The notes under the pieces were generated by a model. That model was not told where the DNA came from. It was given only the letters and a program-made list of their open reading frames with translations, and ran no database searches. Shown in pieces: positions 11,299 through 22,575 of a stretch of 64,000 nt of DNA; the first letter of the stretch is position 1; each line of letters begins with the position of its first letter. The stretch lies in the NCBI GenBank assembly GCA_034509735.1, contig JACGWO010000005.1, positions 37,540,479 through 37,604,478 on the forward strand, written 5' to 3'. The stretch is from Sesamum alatum (Eukaryota; Streptophyta; Magnoliopsida; Lamiales; Pedaliaceae). A program made the position numbers and the translations under genes.

Positions 11299-12221
11299 GA
11301 GAAAGATTACACTTTTGGTCTCATAGGACATGGGTTGTTGCACTTTTGCTTCCATTATTTATGAGTTCAACATTTTTTGTCTCCGTTAAAGGTGTTAAAT
11401 GATTGATGAAAAATCATCTTTGACCATTCAAATGTGGTTTTTATGGCGTGAAACCACTATTGGATTGGATTTTTCAGCCATTTTGAAGAGAATTTCTTGT
11501 ATGGGTTATTATTTCACCTGTTGTTGGTTGTATGTATTTTAATAGCTTGATTTACCTAAATATATGTAATTTATAATATGCAGCTTTGTAATGATATAAT
11601 TCGAATGAAATATTATATTATGTAATTATAAAATTAAAATAAAATCACTGTTATTAAAAAGTAAAAAAAAAAAAATTGCAGATTTTACCTATTTACAGGC
11701 ATGATTGCAGTTTAGATTTGCCCACAACTTAGGGCCATTTACAGTAATGATTGCAATTTTCTGCAAACATTAGAAAAATCTGCAGTTTTCTTGCAAACAT
11801 TGCCAAAAATTTTGCATATCTGTTAATAGTTGGCCAGGAGAAAAATAAAGGCTAAATTGTATATTGTAAATAAGATATTTTTCTTTCAATGCAAATTAGT
11901 CATTTTTTATTTTTAATTGCAGTGATTTTATTTTAATTTTGCAATTATAAAATATAATATTTCATTCTAATTATATCCTTACAAAATTGCAAATTAGGTT
12001 ACATAAATTTAGTTAAATCAAGCTATTAAAATACATACAACCAATAAAAGAGTGCAATAATAATCCCTACAAGAAATTCCCTTCAAAATGGCTGAAAAGT
12101 CTAATCCAATTCCCTCCAAAGACCAATAGTGATTTTAAGTCATAAAAACCACATTTGAATGGTTAAAGGTAGTTTTTCATATATCTTTTAACACTTTTAA
12201 CGGAAACGGAACCAAAAATGC
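11299..12221. mobile_element. ~920-bp fold-back element
   Basis: Long inverted arms of about 340 bp surround a non-palindromic centre (about 11650-11880). Paired landmarks are ACCATTCAAATGTGGTTTTT (left, near 11424) with AAAAACCACATTTGAATGGT (right, near 12143). Others are GGTTGTATGTATTTTAATAG with its inverse near 12030, and GAATGAAATATTATATTATG with its inverse near 11950. The ends read GAGAAAGATTACACTTTTGGT and ACCAAAAATGCAATTCTCTC. No coding frame is seen, so it is probably a non-autonomous DNA element. Confidence 0.85.
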
Positions 12222-12612
12222 AATTCTCTCAAATCTGAAGAGCAAATTTCATTCACTGGAGCTGAAACAAAACAGGAATTCAACATTCATTAACAGTAGC
12301 AAGAAAAGAAAAACAAATGTCTAAAACTAGCAAATTATGCATCTGCCGGACCTCCAAATTCACCTTCAATATTTATCATCTATCAATCATTTTAGAAATC
12401 ACAACTATACATCGTTTGCTGATGTTTTGCAGGCCGAAGTATGTCAAGACAGTAGATGAGTTGCTGCAGAGAGGCAATCTTTGATCGTTCGTTCTTCTTC
12501 TAGCACGACTCTTTTTTAGGCTTACGGCTATTGGCCGTCTTACTTTGAGCTCGTAGGGTTCCTGAAAGAATGAAAAGCTAAAATACTGCTATATCAAACA
12601 ACCACAAATAAA

Positions 12613-13330
12613 AATTACAACTTCTTTTTCCGTTGTTCTGGCTTCACAAAATCAGTAAACAACAAGTACAACAGTTTCTTCCGTTTGTCCCTTTCCAAGA
12701 GAATCACACACACTGCAAAAAAAGAGCAGATTCAATACAAGCATGCAACTCCAGATATGGCAGGACTTGTTGAAAAAATTAACATCATCAAGAATCAGGC
12801 AATACAGCACAATTATCACAAAGATGAGTACTACAAAGAGGAGGAGCTCAACAATTTAAACATCAATGTCTGATGACTTTAGATGATACAGTCATAAAAC
12901 AATGAATGCAATAACACAAACAACGAACGGAGAGCTAAAGCTAAATTTGATTTCTTGACAGACCCACATTCGACTTCCTTTTATATGGTCAAATGGAAGA
13001 AACTAGATCAGAAAGATGACTTGAATTTGATCTCCTATTCTATCGTTCATCACTTGCGACCCTGTTCAGCTTAAAACATTGAGACAGTACTAGCAAATCA
13101 AATCAAGCAGGTCTGATACTCAGCTCGGTCAGCATTTTAAGGTTTGTGCAAGAATTTATCTCTGGTTTCCAGGCACTTGTCAAGTGATTGATTAGACGTA
13201 AACTGAAACTGACTTGAGCATCGGAGGTTAATTTCCAGGAATATCTCCCAAGGTTCATGTATTCTACAATCTTCATGAGAAGATTGTTTACAGTAGCAAT
13301 ACATGGACCAGAAAGTAAAACCTCAAACAA
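12613..13330 (-). other. Possible unrecognised small gene or XXT5 3' region with exon-like segments
   Basis: Two minus-strand stretches look coding but match no family I know. One lies behind an acceptor-like TTTTGCAG near 12717-12724 and encodes about 34 residues rich in Lys/Arg/Leu, ending at a stop near 12613. It contains ERDKRKKLLYLLF and FVKPEQRKKKL. The other (about 13200-13330) contains KIVEYMNLGRYSWKLTSDAQ before a possible GT donor. Both lie within 1.4 kb downstream of the XXT5 stop on the same strand. They could be exons of a separate small gene, a pseudogene, or chance frames in an XXT5 3' UTR. Confidence 0.25.
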
Positions 13331-13999
13331 TTACAAAAAACCAAGCAAGAAGAATTTCATAACTGTCGGATCTCCTTACAATTATTCTCAACCCAAAACT
13401 GGAGCAAGTTAACATACTTGTGCTTATTCCACATGGAATTCCGATGTTTATTTCTTCTTACACCTCATATTATTACTTAATTATCATTTTTTCGTCCGCC
13501 TGGTCCTAAAATTATCTACTGATATCTAAGTAGACATATAAAAGGCACATAGAATCAGAAACAAGAAATGGGAAGTTCGATTCCAAGACCAATTACCACT
13601 TTCATGCCTTAACACATGAAAATTAGCATTCAGATAGTCAGATTTCATATGTACTAGATATGATGGCATAAAGTATGTCTTTATGTTGCATGTTCCAGAA
13701 AAACTGCACAAGATTTACAGATAAATAGAGCTACTATGATGAGCATTTAAAACAACATTTATAACAGAAACCATTATACTTTCAGATAAACGAGTTGAAC
13801 AAGATCAAGCCACAATAACCAAATCCGGTATTTTTCTACACTTCCGAAGAGTAAATAACTAAAACGAGAAAGTTCAGATTACATTAAACTGATCGTAAAT
13901 TCAACAATAGACTTAATAGCTGTCAAACTTAAATCCAATATATAGCTAAATTTCAGATTACCTACATAGTATTTGTTGCTCATAGGTATGGTATACTAG

Positions 14000-15361
14000 C
14001 TAGCTCCTCTGATGCACCGAATGTCGAATATCAAACTGATCTACATTCACCAAGGGAGTAGCAGTCTCGTTCCGTATCCTCTTAATATTTGGGCTCACCA
14101 ATCCCCGATGCCTAAACCCATACAAGTTGAGTACTTGATTGTCTGCAAAGTTGAAAGCCCTCTCCATACTCTTCAAGCACCTCTCAACCGGGTAATCCCC
14201 ATAACTACCACAAGGTTTGCAACCCACAAAATGAGTCACAAACGGCCACCTCTCATCACCCAACCCTGGATGGTACTTCTCAATCATCTCCTCATAACGA
14301 TCCACCAAGCCTTCCCAAAACCCGTGCAAATAAAACGAGTTCTCAACAAAAACCTTGTCCATCCACTGATCCTTCTGCGAAATCAGCAAGTATATCAAGG
14401 CAGACTGATCATCTGCCTCGAATGCCGGCCGACCCTTCAAATTAGCCGTCAAGATCTTCCCCGCCTCCTCACGAACTGGACCCTTGGGCCCCATTGGCGC
14501 CCAAACATCCAACAAATCCAATGACCACTGGCAATTTCGGAACAAGAAACTACCGGTGTTCAATGCAATCCACGACTTCTGATCAAACAACAAATCAGGA
14601 TAACCATGAATAACCATATTAAAATCATTATACTTGGAAACAGGTATCTCAAAGACCATATCAGTAAACAAAGCATCACTATCCATCCACCAAATCCACT
14701 CCACTTCTGGATGCGACAACATCAACCGACGAATCAACGGCAATTTAGCCCAATAACCCGCCAATTCGTTATCCAAATGAGCCATATTATACACAATCTC
14801 AATCCCATGAATCCTACAGTAGTCAATCTTATTCTTCACAGCCTTCAACAAGTAATGATCCCCAATAGCATTATCACAGGGGTTCGGTGGAGAACCTGTA
14901 ACAAGCAAAATCCTAGGTCTTCCATTAACATACTGTGGAAACTGCGGGTTCTTCTGAAGCCATACCTTTCTGTCCTCATCCCACGTAGTGATTTTAGGGC
15001 CTAACGAGAAAGTCATATTGGGGTTGAAAAACTCTTCGGGCTGGTCATCCGGGTCATTGGGGTCTTTGTCAGACCGGATCTCCGCAAGGATCCGATTCGT
15101 TTCTTCAACAAGGTGCTGATTTTCAGCTTCTGCTTCAGAAGAAACCAGATTGCCAAGTCCAATAGTGCCTCGGAGTACAAGAATGGTGACGAAGCCACAG
15201 AGGATCGTGATCTTGATATTGTTGAAGGTTTTATGGATCTGCCGCCCCCGAGGCAGGAGAGAGGCGGCCCGGCCGCGTGCTCCGCCGTTCGCGGTGGCTC
15301 CACTCGTCGGAAGCCCGCTTGAGCCGCGCTTCTGAGCTGAAAACGTGCTTTCCGAGCCCAT
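14000..15361 (-). CDS. XXT5: Xyloglucan 6-xylosyltransferase (GT34), XXT5 type
   Basis: A single-exon frame of 453 residues. It is a Golgi type II membrane enzyme that adds alpha-1,6-xylose from UDP-xylose to the beta-1,4-glucan backbone of xyloglucan. There is a short basic cytosolic tail, one membrane anchor at about 50-69 (ITILCGFVTILVLRGTIG), a stem region, then the GT34 catalytic domain. The metal-binding DxD motif is in WWMDSDALF near 224. Other family marks are HGIEIVYNMAHLD, ALNTGSFLFRNCQWSLDLLD, FEADDQSALIYLL, HFVGCKPCGSY and YGFRHRGL. The RGRQ/HKTFNNIKITILCGF N-terminus and VNG-RILLVTGSPPNPC segment favour XXT5 over XXT1/2. The frame extends 57 codons further upstream through a CA repeat. 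The Met at 15361 is preferred because family homology begins there and the upstream part is low-complexity leader. Confidence 0.96.
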   Translation of the reverse strand: MGSESTFSAQKRGSSGLPTSGATANGGARGRAASLLPRGRQIHKTFNNIKITILCGFVTILVLRGTIGLGNLVSSEAEAENQHLVEETNRILAEIRSDKDPNDPDDQPEEFFNPNMTFSLGPKITTWDEDRKVWLQKNPQFPQYVNGRPRILLVTGSPPNPCDNAIGDHYLLKAVKNKIDYCRIHGIEIVYNMAHLDNELAGYWAKLPLIRRLMLSHPEVEWIWWMDSDALFTDMVFEIPVSKYNDFNMVIHGYPDLLFDQKSWIALNTGSFLFRNCQWSLDLLDVWAPMGPKGPVREEAGKILTANLKGRPAFEADDQSALIYLLISQKDQWMDKVFVENSFYLHGFWEGLVDRYEEMIEKYHPGLGDERWPFVTHFVGCKPCGSYGDYPVERCLKSMERAFNFADNQVLNLYGFRHRGLVSPNIKRIRNETATPLVNVDQFDIRHSVHQRS

Positions 15362-15470
15362 CAGCTCAAACAAAAATCCCAGAAAAAAGAAAAAGAAAGG
15401 AAAACTGTTTGAGTATGTGAATCTGAATTCAGTGTTTGCTTCTTCTCTCTGCAAAGATGGCCATACACAC

Positions 15471-15502
<32 letters not shown>

Positions 15503-15510
15503 GATCCCTG
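15471..15510 (-). promoter_or_regulatory. (CA)n leader repeat and TATA-like box of XXT5
   Basis: On the gene strand a CTATATAC motif (about 15497-15504) is followed by about 13 CA dinucleotides, roughly 110-140 nt upstream of the XXT5 start. The spacing fits a core promoter followed by a repeat-containing 5' UTR. This is an inference from motif and distance only. Confidence 0.4.
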
Positions 15511-15890
15511 TAGTAGAAGCAGAACCAAACAAGAAGCAGCAGCTGAAGCACCCACCGACTGTGATCCGGGTCTCGTTTTGGGTTCGAATTCTTTAATAAT
15601 TTCGGTGGGTTTAAACGTGAAAATTGAATAATGTTTGCTCAAGGGGACAATCCCGCTGTCTACGGGCTGGATTCAGCGCGTCTGCGTCAACCCCTGTTTT
15701 TGCGTTTCCATAGATTTTCACCGCCTTTTTTCTTTGAGGTTTTTTCTTTGTTTGATTTTTGTTTTTTTTCATTCTTAATTTTTACTATTATTTTTGTTTA
15801 ATCAATTTTTTTTTATATATTTACATATAATTACAATTGTTTTCAACAAATAACCTTAATAAAACTAATACTGTTTTAAAATTAATAAAA

Positions 15891-16426
15891 GGGATAATTA
15901 CTCGACCCTCTTTTAAAGTTTGTTATAATTATATGTAAATCCCTATGATTTGAAAAATTATATTTAGTGTACTTGACATTTATTTTTATTCATATATAAA
16001 TCTTCTGTTAGTCAAAAATCATAAAAATTATTAATATTAATAAAAAAAAATTTGAATGAAAATTCATATTTATCATCGATTGACTTATGAGTTATTACTA
16101 ATTTATTGCAAGTTAAACAAATTTTTTCTGATCAAACTACTCTTATATATTTCCACACGCATCAATGCATATGACAAGTTACATCTTCATTTTTATCGGA
16201 GCAAATTGGTCAAAAAAGATTTATTTGAACTACATTAAGTCAATCGAGGTAATATGAATTTTCATTTAATTATTCAAGAAATTTCATGAATTTTAACAAA
16301 CGAAATGATCTATTTGTAGGACGAAAACAAACATTATGAGTATTAGATGTAATTTCTCAAACTACAAATAGGGTTTATATATAATTATATCAAACCTCAT
16401 GAGAGGACAGTGTAATTATCATTTAA
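15891..16426. mobile_element. Divergent MITE (GATAATTAC subtype)
   Basis: Left GGGATAATTACTCGACCCTC, right CAAACCTCATGAGAGGACAG followed by TGTAATTA. It belongs to the same superfamily as the GGGTAAATTACA elements but has a different core (TTGACTTATGAGTTATTAC, ACATCTTCATTTTTATC). The same core recurs at 27769 and 37283. Confidence 0.6.
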
Positions 16427-16545
16427 CAAATAATATATTGGCTTCAAATCGTAACACATAAATTTCTTTAGGGTTGCTTTTATTTCCGTCTCTAAATTCT
16501 TAAATGCTCCAAAATAATCCACTCTGATTTCATTTCTTTTTTTTT

Positions 16546-16755
16546 TAGTGAATCGATTATAATTATATCGTGAACCTAATCATTAACAATTCTAACAGTC
16601 AACATTAAGTATCTATAGCTAATTAATAACTACTATACAGATCAATAACCTATAAAAGTAAAACAATGTTCACACATTGGTGGGATTCAAATTCATAATC
16701 TTATAATCATGAGGCATCAGTTTTGCTGACTAAATTAGACCTCATTAGCCATTTC
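16546..16755 (-). mobile_element. tRNA-derived SINE copy
   Basis: Read on the minus strand, it starts with a degenerate box A area (ATGAGGTCTAATTTAGTCAG). It is followed by a box-B-like GATTATGAATTTGAATCCCACC, then an AT-rich tail that ends in a segment shared with the copies at 23389 and 40194. It is more diverged than those. Confidence 0.5.
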
Positions 16756-16867
16756 TACTCTAATTCCATTTCACATTTACCGGAAATCCATCTTAAATGC
16801 CATCGCTAACTTTGTCATAAGTTATTTTCTATCCATCTCTAGTTCTAAGAGATTTGCATAGTTACAA

Positions 16868-17111
16868 GGTATATTACAACGGGCTCCCTTAAGTTTTATT
16901 ATAATTATAAGTACTTCATAATTATTTAAAAAATTACAAATAATCTCTTAAAATTAATGATCGTCTAATAAATGTTCCCGTACAATTGACTATCACGAGA
17001 GGATATCTGTTAGGTGACCGTTAATTCCAGTGGGGTATTTGTAATTTTTTAAATAATCATGGGATATTTATAATTAAGACAAATCATAGGGAAGCCCACT
17101 GTAATTTACCC
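16868..17111. mobile_element. Short palindromic MITE, same type as 48555
   Basis: TATTACAACGGGCTCCCTTAAG at left and GTAATTTACCC at right enclose an inner palindrome (TTAATGATCGTCTAA...TTAGGTGACCGTTAATTCC). It shares terminal sequence with the long GGGTAAATTACA family but lacks its core. Confidence 0.65.
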
Positions 17112-17124
17112 TAGTTAAGCATCT

Positions 17125-17540
17125 TTTCGTTATTTGGAAAATTAGCAATACCCTCCTAGTTTTAATGCCCGTCCAACAACTAGCTCAATCCATTAATTTC
17201 TGTTAGGTTTTCATCTATTTTTTGTAATGAAATGACTTAAATGATATATGGACTATGAATTATAATTTTATCAATTTAAAAAAAATTAATTTTTTTTATA
17301 GATTAAATGGATAATTTTTAAAATATTTCTATTTTTGCCATCCACCTCGTCCAATTTTTTACTTTTAAATAAGAAAAAGCAAAAAACACATAGAAAGAAC
17401 AAAGTTGGCAATTGTAGATCTCCATTCAATTACTCCATAATTTCATCAAACATCAAGAATATTAATAATTTTTCAATCAACGATAGAGTATTTAATTATG
17501 CCAAATTTTAATAGAACTCAGTGTAATTTTACTCTGAATT
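17125..17540. mobile_element. Degraded GGGTAAATTACA-family MITE
   Basis: Fragments of the family can be followed (TTATTTGGAAAATTAGCAAT, GTAATGAAATGACTTA, TATTTAATTATGCCAAATTT, GTGTAATTTTACTCT), but both ends are eroded. Confidence 0.45.
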
Positions 17541-17855
17541 TAAATACCATCATCCTACAAGTCAAAACGACAACACATCCAATAACACCAGTAATCAAAT
17601 TATCAACAATCAGATATTATTAAGTATTATGTAAGAAATGGTCATTTTAGTAAATGGAATTTTCTTTAGGACATTTCTAAAAACAAAAAAGTGTAAGCAC
17701 TAATTTTCCAAGAGAATGTTTGGTGGTTAACATTAAATGAATTTTAGGATAATTCATATCTCCATTAGTCCATTTTCAGAGGTAAGAATTAGTGATTTTT
17801 CCAAAACGTACCTACTGCGTTTGAGGAACTGAAAATCAGTGGCCCTTTTTTTTTT

Positions 17856-18272
17856 AAAATATTACAGCTACCTCCTATGAGGTTTGACATAATTACAAAT
17901 ACTATTTCGTTATTTAAAAAATTATAGATACCCCCTGAGGTTTGTAACCATCTAACAAATAACTCATTTCCATTTAATTTTATGGGTGAACTGACCAAAA
18001 TGCCTTCATGCAAATTGAATTATTTTATTTAATTCTTAATACTTTTTAGGCTACAATGTACAGGGAGAGGTTTTTTAAATTTTTACACAGATGAACAGTA
18101 ATTCAATTTGCCTCAACTATTTTTTTTATATATTTTTTTTAAATCAAAGGCAAAATGGTCAATTTCAAACCTTTGGTTACAAATTATACACCTTAGGGGA
18201 TATTTGTAATTTTTCAAACAACAATGCGGTATTTATAATTACGTCAAATCTCATGGGATATGACTGTAATTT
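17856..18272. mobile_element. GGGTAAATTACA-family MITE
   Basis: It contains the family order ATTACAGCTACCTCC, GAGGTTTGACATAATTACAA, GGTTTGTAACCATCTAACAA and ATTTTATGGGTGAACTGACC, then the inverted counterpart of the left arm ending GACTGTAATTTA. The terminal GGG/CCC bases have been lost at both ends. Confidence 0.65.
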
Positions 18273-18594
18273 AGTTTTTTTTTTTTTTTATCAAACATCA
18301 CTGCTAAGGACTTATCTGGAAAAACACTTATTACTAAAATTACATTGCTTGAATGGATGTTCATTTCAAAGTGTTTGACAAATTTTTGAGGAAATGAGTT
18401 TATATAATGTTTGATAATTTATAAGATGTTTCAATGTGTTAAAAGATAGGCTTTTAAGCTCCAAAAGTTAAATATTAAATTTTTTTATAAATTTATTAAA
18501 CAAAAGAAGGGGTAAGTTTAGGTTTTTATTTCAAGAAACACAAACTGTTCCTCGTGTCCGGATCAAATAAAAATAAATAAGTAAATAAATAAAA

Positions 18595-19583
18595 GGGTAA
18601 ATTACAATGAGATTTTTTTGATTTGACATAATTACGAATATTTTCTCGTTGTTTGAAAAATTATCAATATCTCTGATATTTGATGAAATTATGTAATCAT
18701 TTTGGAAGTTTGGAATTATCAATTTTGCTCTAATTGTATTTTTAAAAAAAAGTTAAAAAAATTCAGATGAAGTGGATGGAAACTTTTGAAAGATTGAAAA
18801 AAAAAATTGTTCACTTAGTCCCTAAAAAAATTTCAAAAAATAAGTAAAATTATAATTCATAATACACAAGAGCATTTAGTTGTTCACCACAAAAAATGGA
18901 TGAATCATAATGAAGACTAACAGATCGAGCTAATTGTTGGACGCCCCTTCAAATCATGTGGTATTGATAATATTCCAAACAATGAAGGATATTTGTAACT
19001 AGGGGTGACAAGGGTCCAAAAAATTAAGGCTGGAACGGATAACGGGTCCCCCCCCCCTCCTCGTCGTTAGGGTCCAAAAAATTAAGGCTGGAAAGGATAA
19101 TGGGTCCTAAAAATTAGGATGCATCTGAGTCTGTGACGGGTCTCGGATCCACAAGGACCTGCCCTAAAGCCCACCCGATAACTTGCCCCGCTAGTATTAT
19201 TATATATATATATATATATATTTGTTATTTGTATGTGTATTTTCTTCGCACCCCATCCCTAAATCTGCATTCATTCACCAATGTGTTCCCCCATCTCTCT
19301 CCTCTGCATCGACTTCTCTCTCTCGCCTCTTTTCATCGCCGCCCGCCTCTCCTCTTGTCGTGCCTTGGCTCATCTCCTCGTCGTTACGCTCTCTTCTTCG
19401 CTCACAAACCTGCCTTAGCGGGTTTTATGGTAGGACGGGTAAGGGCATAAGAAAGTGGGGGGCTGGGCGGGGCGGTCCATATCATAGTTGGTGGGGCGGG
19501 TCCCCATCTGCCCAAATCCGTCTCGTTATCACTCCTATTTATGACTATATCAAACCTCATAGGAGCTCGTACTAATTTACTCT
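18595..19583. mobile_element. GGGTAAATTACA-family MITE split by a nested insertion
   Basis: The left part (18595-18999) starts GGGTAAATTACAATGAG and runs through the family core. The right arm resumes at about 19538 (TTTATGACTATATCAAACCTC) and ends TTTACTCTAA. The intervening 19000-19537 is a separate element, so this MITE was in place first. Confidence 0.75.
19000..19537. mobile_element. Non-autonomous hAT-like element nested in a MITE
   Basis: The ends TAGGGGTGACAA and TTATCACTCCTA are imperfect inverted repeats of the hAT type. The flanking 8 bp are TTTGTAAC and TTTATGAC (6 of 8 identical), consistent with an aged 8-bp target duplication. Inside are a 58-bp tandem duplication (starting 19012 and 19070), a C9 run, a (TA)n tract and a GC-richer CT/CG segment with chance ORFs. 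No transposase is seen. Confidence 0.65.
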
Positions 19584-19659
19584 AAATAAAACTCAAATAA
19601 TTTTCATTTCCTAAATCCCTTTTCTTGTCTTTTTTTTTTTTTTTTTGCTTATCTTTATA

Positions 19660-19945
19660 TCTATACTACTATATAAAAGAAATCATTTTTTTACTCATAA
19701 ACGACGGTTAATGATACTGCCACACCACTTTTTTGTAATGCCAAAAATAACCCTCTATTGATATAATAATTACTTTATTCAACTTTTCAAATTTTATATT
19801 AATTGATAAATGATTTTTTTCTTCTATTTTTTTTTTAATGTGATGTGATGTGTTAGTGTATATTTACTCTTATTTATAGTATATTTTAAAACGTCAAAAA
19901 CTTTTTAATATATGTATGCAACATCGACGTGTCATAATAGCTAGT
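19660..19945 (+). mobile_element. Candidate small Helitron
   Basis: It starts TCTATACTACTATATAAAAG, a start common in plant Helitrons, and ends CTAGT. It is flanked by A and T, as Helitron insertion requires. The expected 3' hairpin is weak, so the call rests on the ends only. Confidence 0.35.
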
Positions 19946-20271
19946 TGGTTTCAAATTAATTGACATCGACACTCGATAACTGATTTGCAGGTATGTTGAA
20001 GCCCAGACGCAACTACAAGCGTGCTAAGTAATCACTCATATATATATATATATATAGAATAGAAAGAGAGAAGAGAAGATGCGTTTGGCATGTGAGTGCA
20101 ATACCCTCTTCTTCTCCACGTGGTTCTCCTGCACCAACTAACCAAGATTCACTAAATAATTAACTAGCCTACCTCTCTTAACTCTACTTAATTATTTCAA
20201 AATTCAACAAAATAAATATTTCATTTGATTAATGTATAAGATCTTTTCACATCTTATGCACTTAACTTTAA

Positions 20272-20711
20272 GGGTAAATTACATTTACCTCTCATGAGAT
20301 TTACCTCTCCTGAGGTTTGGCATAATTATAAATACTCCTTCATTGTTTAAAAAATTATAAATACCCCGAAGGTTTGTAATTTTTAATCAAAGGTCGAAAA
20401 TTGACTATTTTGCCCTTAAAGTTCTTATTAAAATTGTAGAAAAATCACCCGAGGCAAATTGCATTATTCCTTCTCTGTGTAAAAAACTTAAAAAATATCT
20501 CCCTATGCATTGTAGTCCAAAAAATTTTAAGAATTAGATAAAAAATAATTCGGTGTATAGGGGCATTTTCATCAGTTTACCCATAAAATGGATGATAATG
20601 GGTTATTTGTTAGACGGTTACGAACCTTACGGGGGTATTTGTAATTTCTCAAACAACGAGAAGGTATTTGTAATTATGCCAAATCTCATGGGAGGTAGAT
20701 GTAATTTACCC
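20272..20711. mobile_element. GGGTAAATTACA-family MITE, well preserved
   Basis: Perfect terminal inverted repeats GGGTAAATTACAT/ATGTAATTTACCC are flanked on both sides by TAA (20269-20271 and 20712-20714), as for PIF/Harbinger (Tourist-like) insertions. It holds the complete family core, including TTGACTATTTTGCCCTTAAA, TCAGTTTACCCATAAAATGG and TTATTTGTTAGACGGTTACG. Confidence 0.85.
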
Positions 20712-20714
20712 TAA

Positions 20715-21479
20715 TTTTAATTCATAATAAGGGAAAGAAGAGAACATTAAATCCTCCGCATTTATACTATTTTTTTATGGCACGCGACACTAATCTTTTT
20801 GTTGTGTCGAATATACCGTAAAGTAGTTTTTTTTTTTTTTTTATTTTATGAAATGTGATTTGTTAGTTTATATATTTTATTTTTATTTATAAATATATTA
20901 TAAAGCGTAAAATGTTATTTGTTGGTCCAACTGCAATGGACTTTTATTAAATCTAATTTAATATAAAAACCCAAATAAATAATTCCTCCTTTTAATTAGA
21001 AAAACCCAACTTATTAAATTCATAAATTCAAATTAATAAATTAAAGCCGACAACTTAATCCAATTAATTTATTATTGACTAAAATCCAAAATTCGATTAA
21101 TCCAATTAATCAAAATTTTTGGGAATCCATTTTATGGATTACTTCCATAAATGACTCCATCATTTATGATCTCCAAGAAATTGATTTAATTTAATTAAAC
21201 CAATCCACCTTCTGAAATTAATTCATTTGTGACATCAAAACGATGTTTCATGTGAGTTGTAAGCACAACAAACTTGATTTTGCCTGCGATGAATCCTTAC
21301 TACATTCATCGACATAATATTACTTTTGAACAAAGATTGATAAATAATTCCCAAAATAATCGACCTTATTGACTTTTTGATCACCTATTTCAATATTTGA
21401 GTCATAGCTACTATACAAAGTATGAACACATCAACCCCAACTTCACCAACATTTTGAAATGGACAAAAAATTATCTTGT
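20715..21479. other. AT-rich spacer
   Basis: No gene is seen. The 20760-20925 part shares T-run and GATTTGTTAGTTTATATATTT stretches with 19790-19900 and, inverted, with 51945-52090. It is probably a decayed fragment of the same dispersed repeat as the candidate Helitron. Confidence 0.4.
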
Positions 21480-21927
21480 TGATTAAATTATACGATATGT
21501 ATAAATACAACCATCTCCCCTGAGGTATGAATATTCCCTTTTTGTTGAGGAATTTACAAATATCCCTCAAATGGAAAATAATTTTGTGGCTCCTAGATGG
21601 TGAGGTAGAAATTACTATTTTACCCTTGCTAGTTTTTTTTTTTTCTTTTAAGAATGTATGAGAAAATATATAAAAAAAATATGAGAGTGGGTCAAGTAAA
21701 TAATTCATGTGGCATATTAATCTACAAAAATATTCTAAAAATATATAAAATTATAATTTTTTAATCCAAAAGAACAGTTTGAACAATTAACCATAAAAAT
21801 TGGATGAAAGCCTAACGCAAAGAGCTCGTTGTTAGATGTACAATATTGAGGTTACTCGTAATTTCTCAAATAATAAAAAATAATTTATAAGTATACCAAA
21901 TTTTAGGAAAAACGACGTAATTTACCC
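21480..21927. mobile_element. GGGTAAATTACA-family MITE, left end degraded
   Basis: The right end ACGTAATTTACCC is clear. The left arm is recognisable from CTCCCCTGAGGT and ATTTACAAATATCCCTC, but the terminal bases are lost. The core variant (AAAAGAACAGTTTGAACAATTA) resembles the copy at 9930. Confidence 0.65.
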
Positions 21928-22575
21928 TTAAACTAAATGTGTTTATTCCGACTTTGTGGACCATATGTGAAAGGGACCAAATGCCTTGTTCGTCCTTATC
22001 AAGCCCACATGCCCTGCCTTGTCCTCTTCCCCTAAAGAGACTTTTCCTTGTAATACAAAATCATGCCTTAGTTTTTCTAACAAGACTCCAAATTGCAATC
22101 CTCATGTTTCATTTCATTTTCAACTTAAAAACAATCCAAATTTGAATTCAAACATAATATGGTAGGGGGTTTTGATGACTCAAAACTTTCATAATAAAAA
22201 ACAATTTTTAAAATTGTGACATATAATAATGTACTTTAATGATTTATATATATATATATATATAGTATGATTGTAAAATAAGATTTTTCAAAATCTATAA
22301 AATCTCAGATATTAATACATATTTGTATGATGTGTTTATCGTGATAATGGAGAGTAAGGTAATTTTTGAAGGGGTCTCAACAAGTTCACCCCATTTGTTT
22401 CAATTTTTTTGACTAAAATTATTTAATAAATCAACAGTCTGATTCGAAAATAAATAACCAATCAAAATTGATATAATGAATTAATTTTTATAAATGGGTA
22501 TAAATAGTAAATTATTGATATAATTAATTAATAAACAGAGATGGTCATAATGTCTTACAACAATTATAATTGTTA
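21928..22575. other. AT-rich spacer
   Basis: It has a (TA)n tract near 22246-22263. No gene or clear element is seen. Confidence 0.5.

Noticed and set aside
14012..15004. Plus-strand frames of 132 and 170 codons
   Set aside because: They are antisense shadows of XXT5, whose minus-strand frame has full family homology.
15362..15532. 57-codon N-terminal extension of XXT5
   Set aside because: It encodes a His-Thr run from the CA repeat and an F-rich stretch. Family homology starts only at the Met at 15361.
19133..19575. Overlapping plus-strand frames of 105 and 117 codons
   Set aside because: They lie within the hAT-like element and reflect its CT-rich composition.
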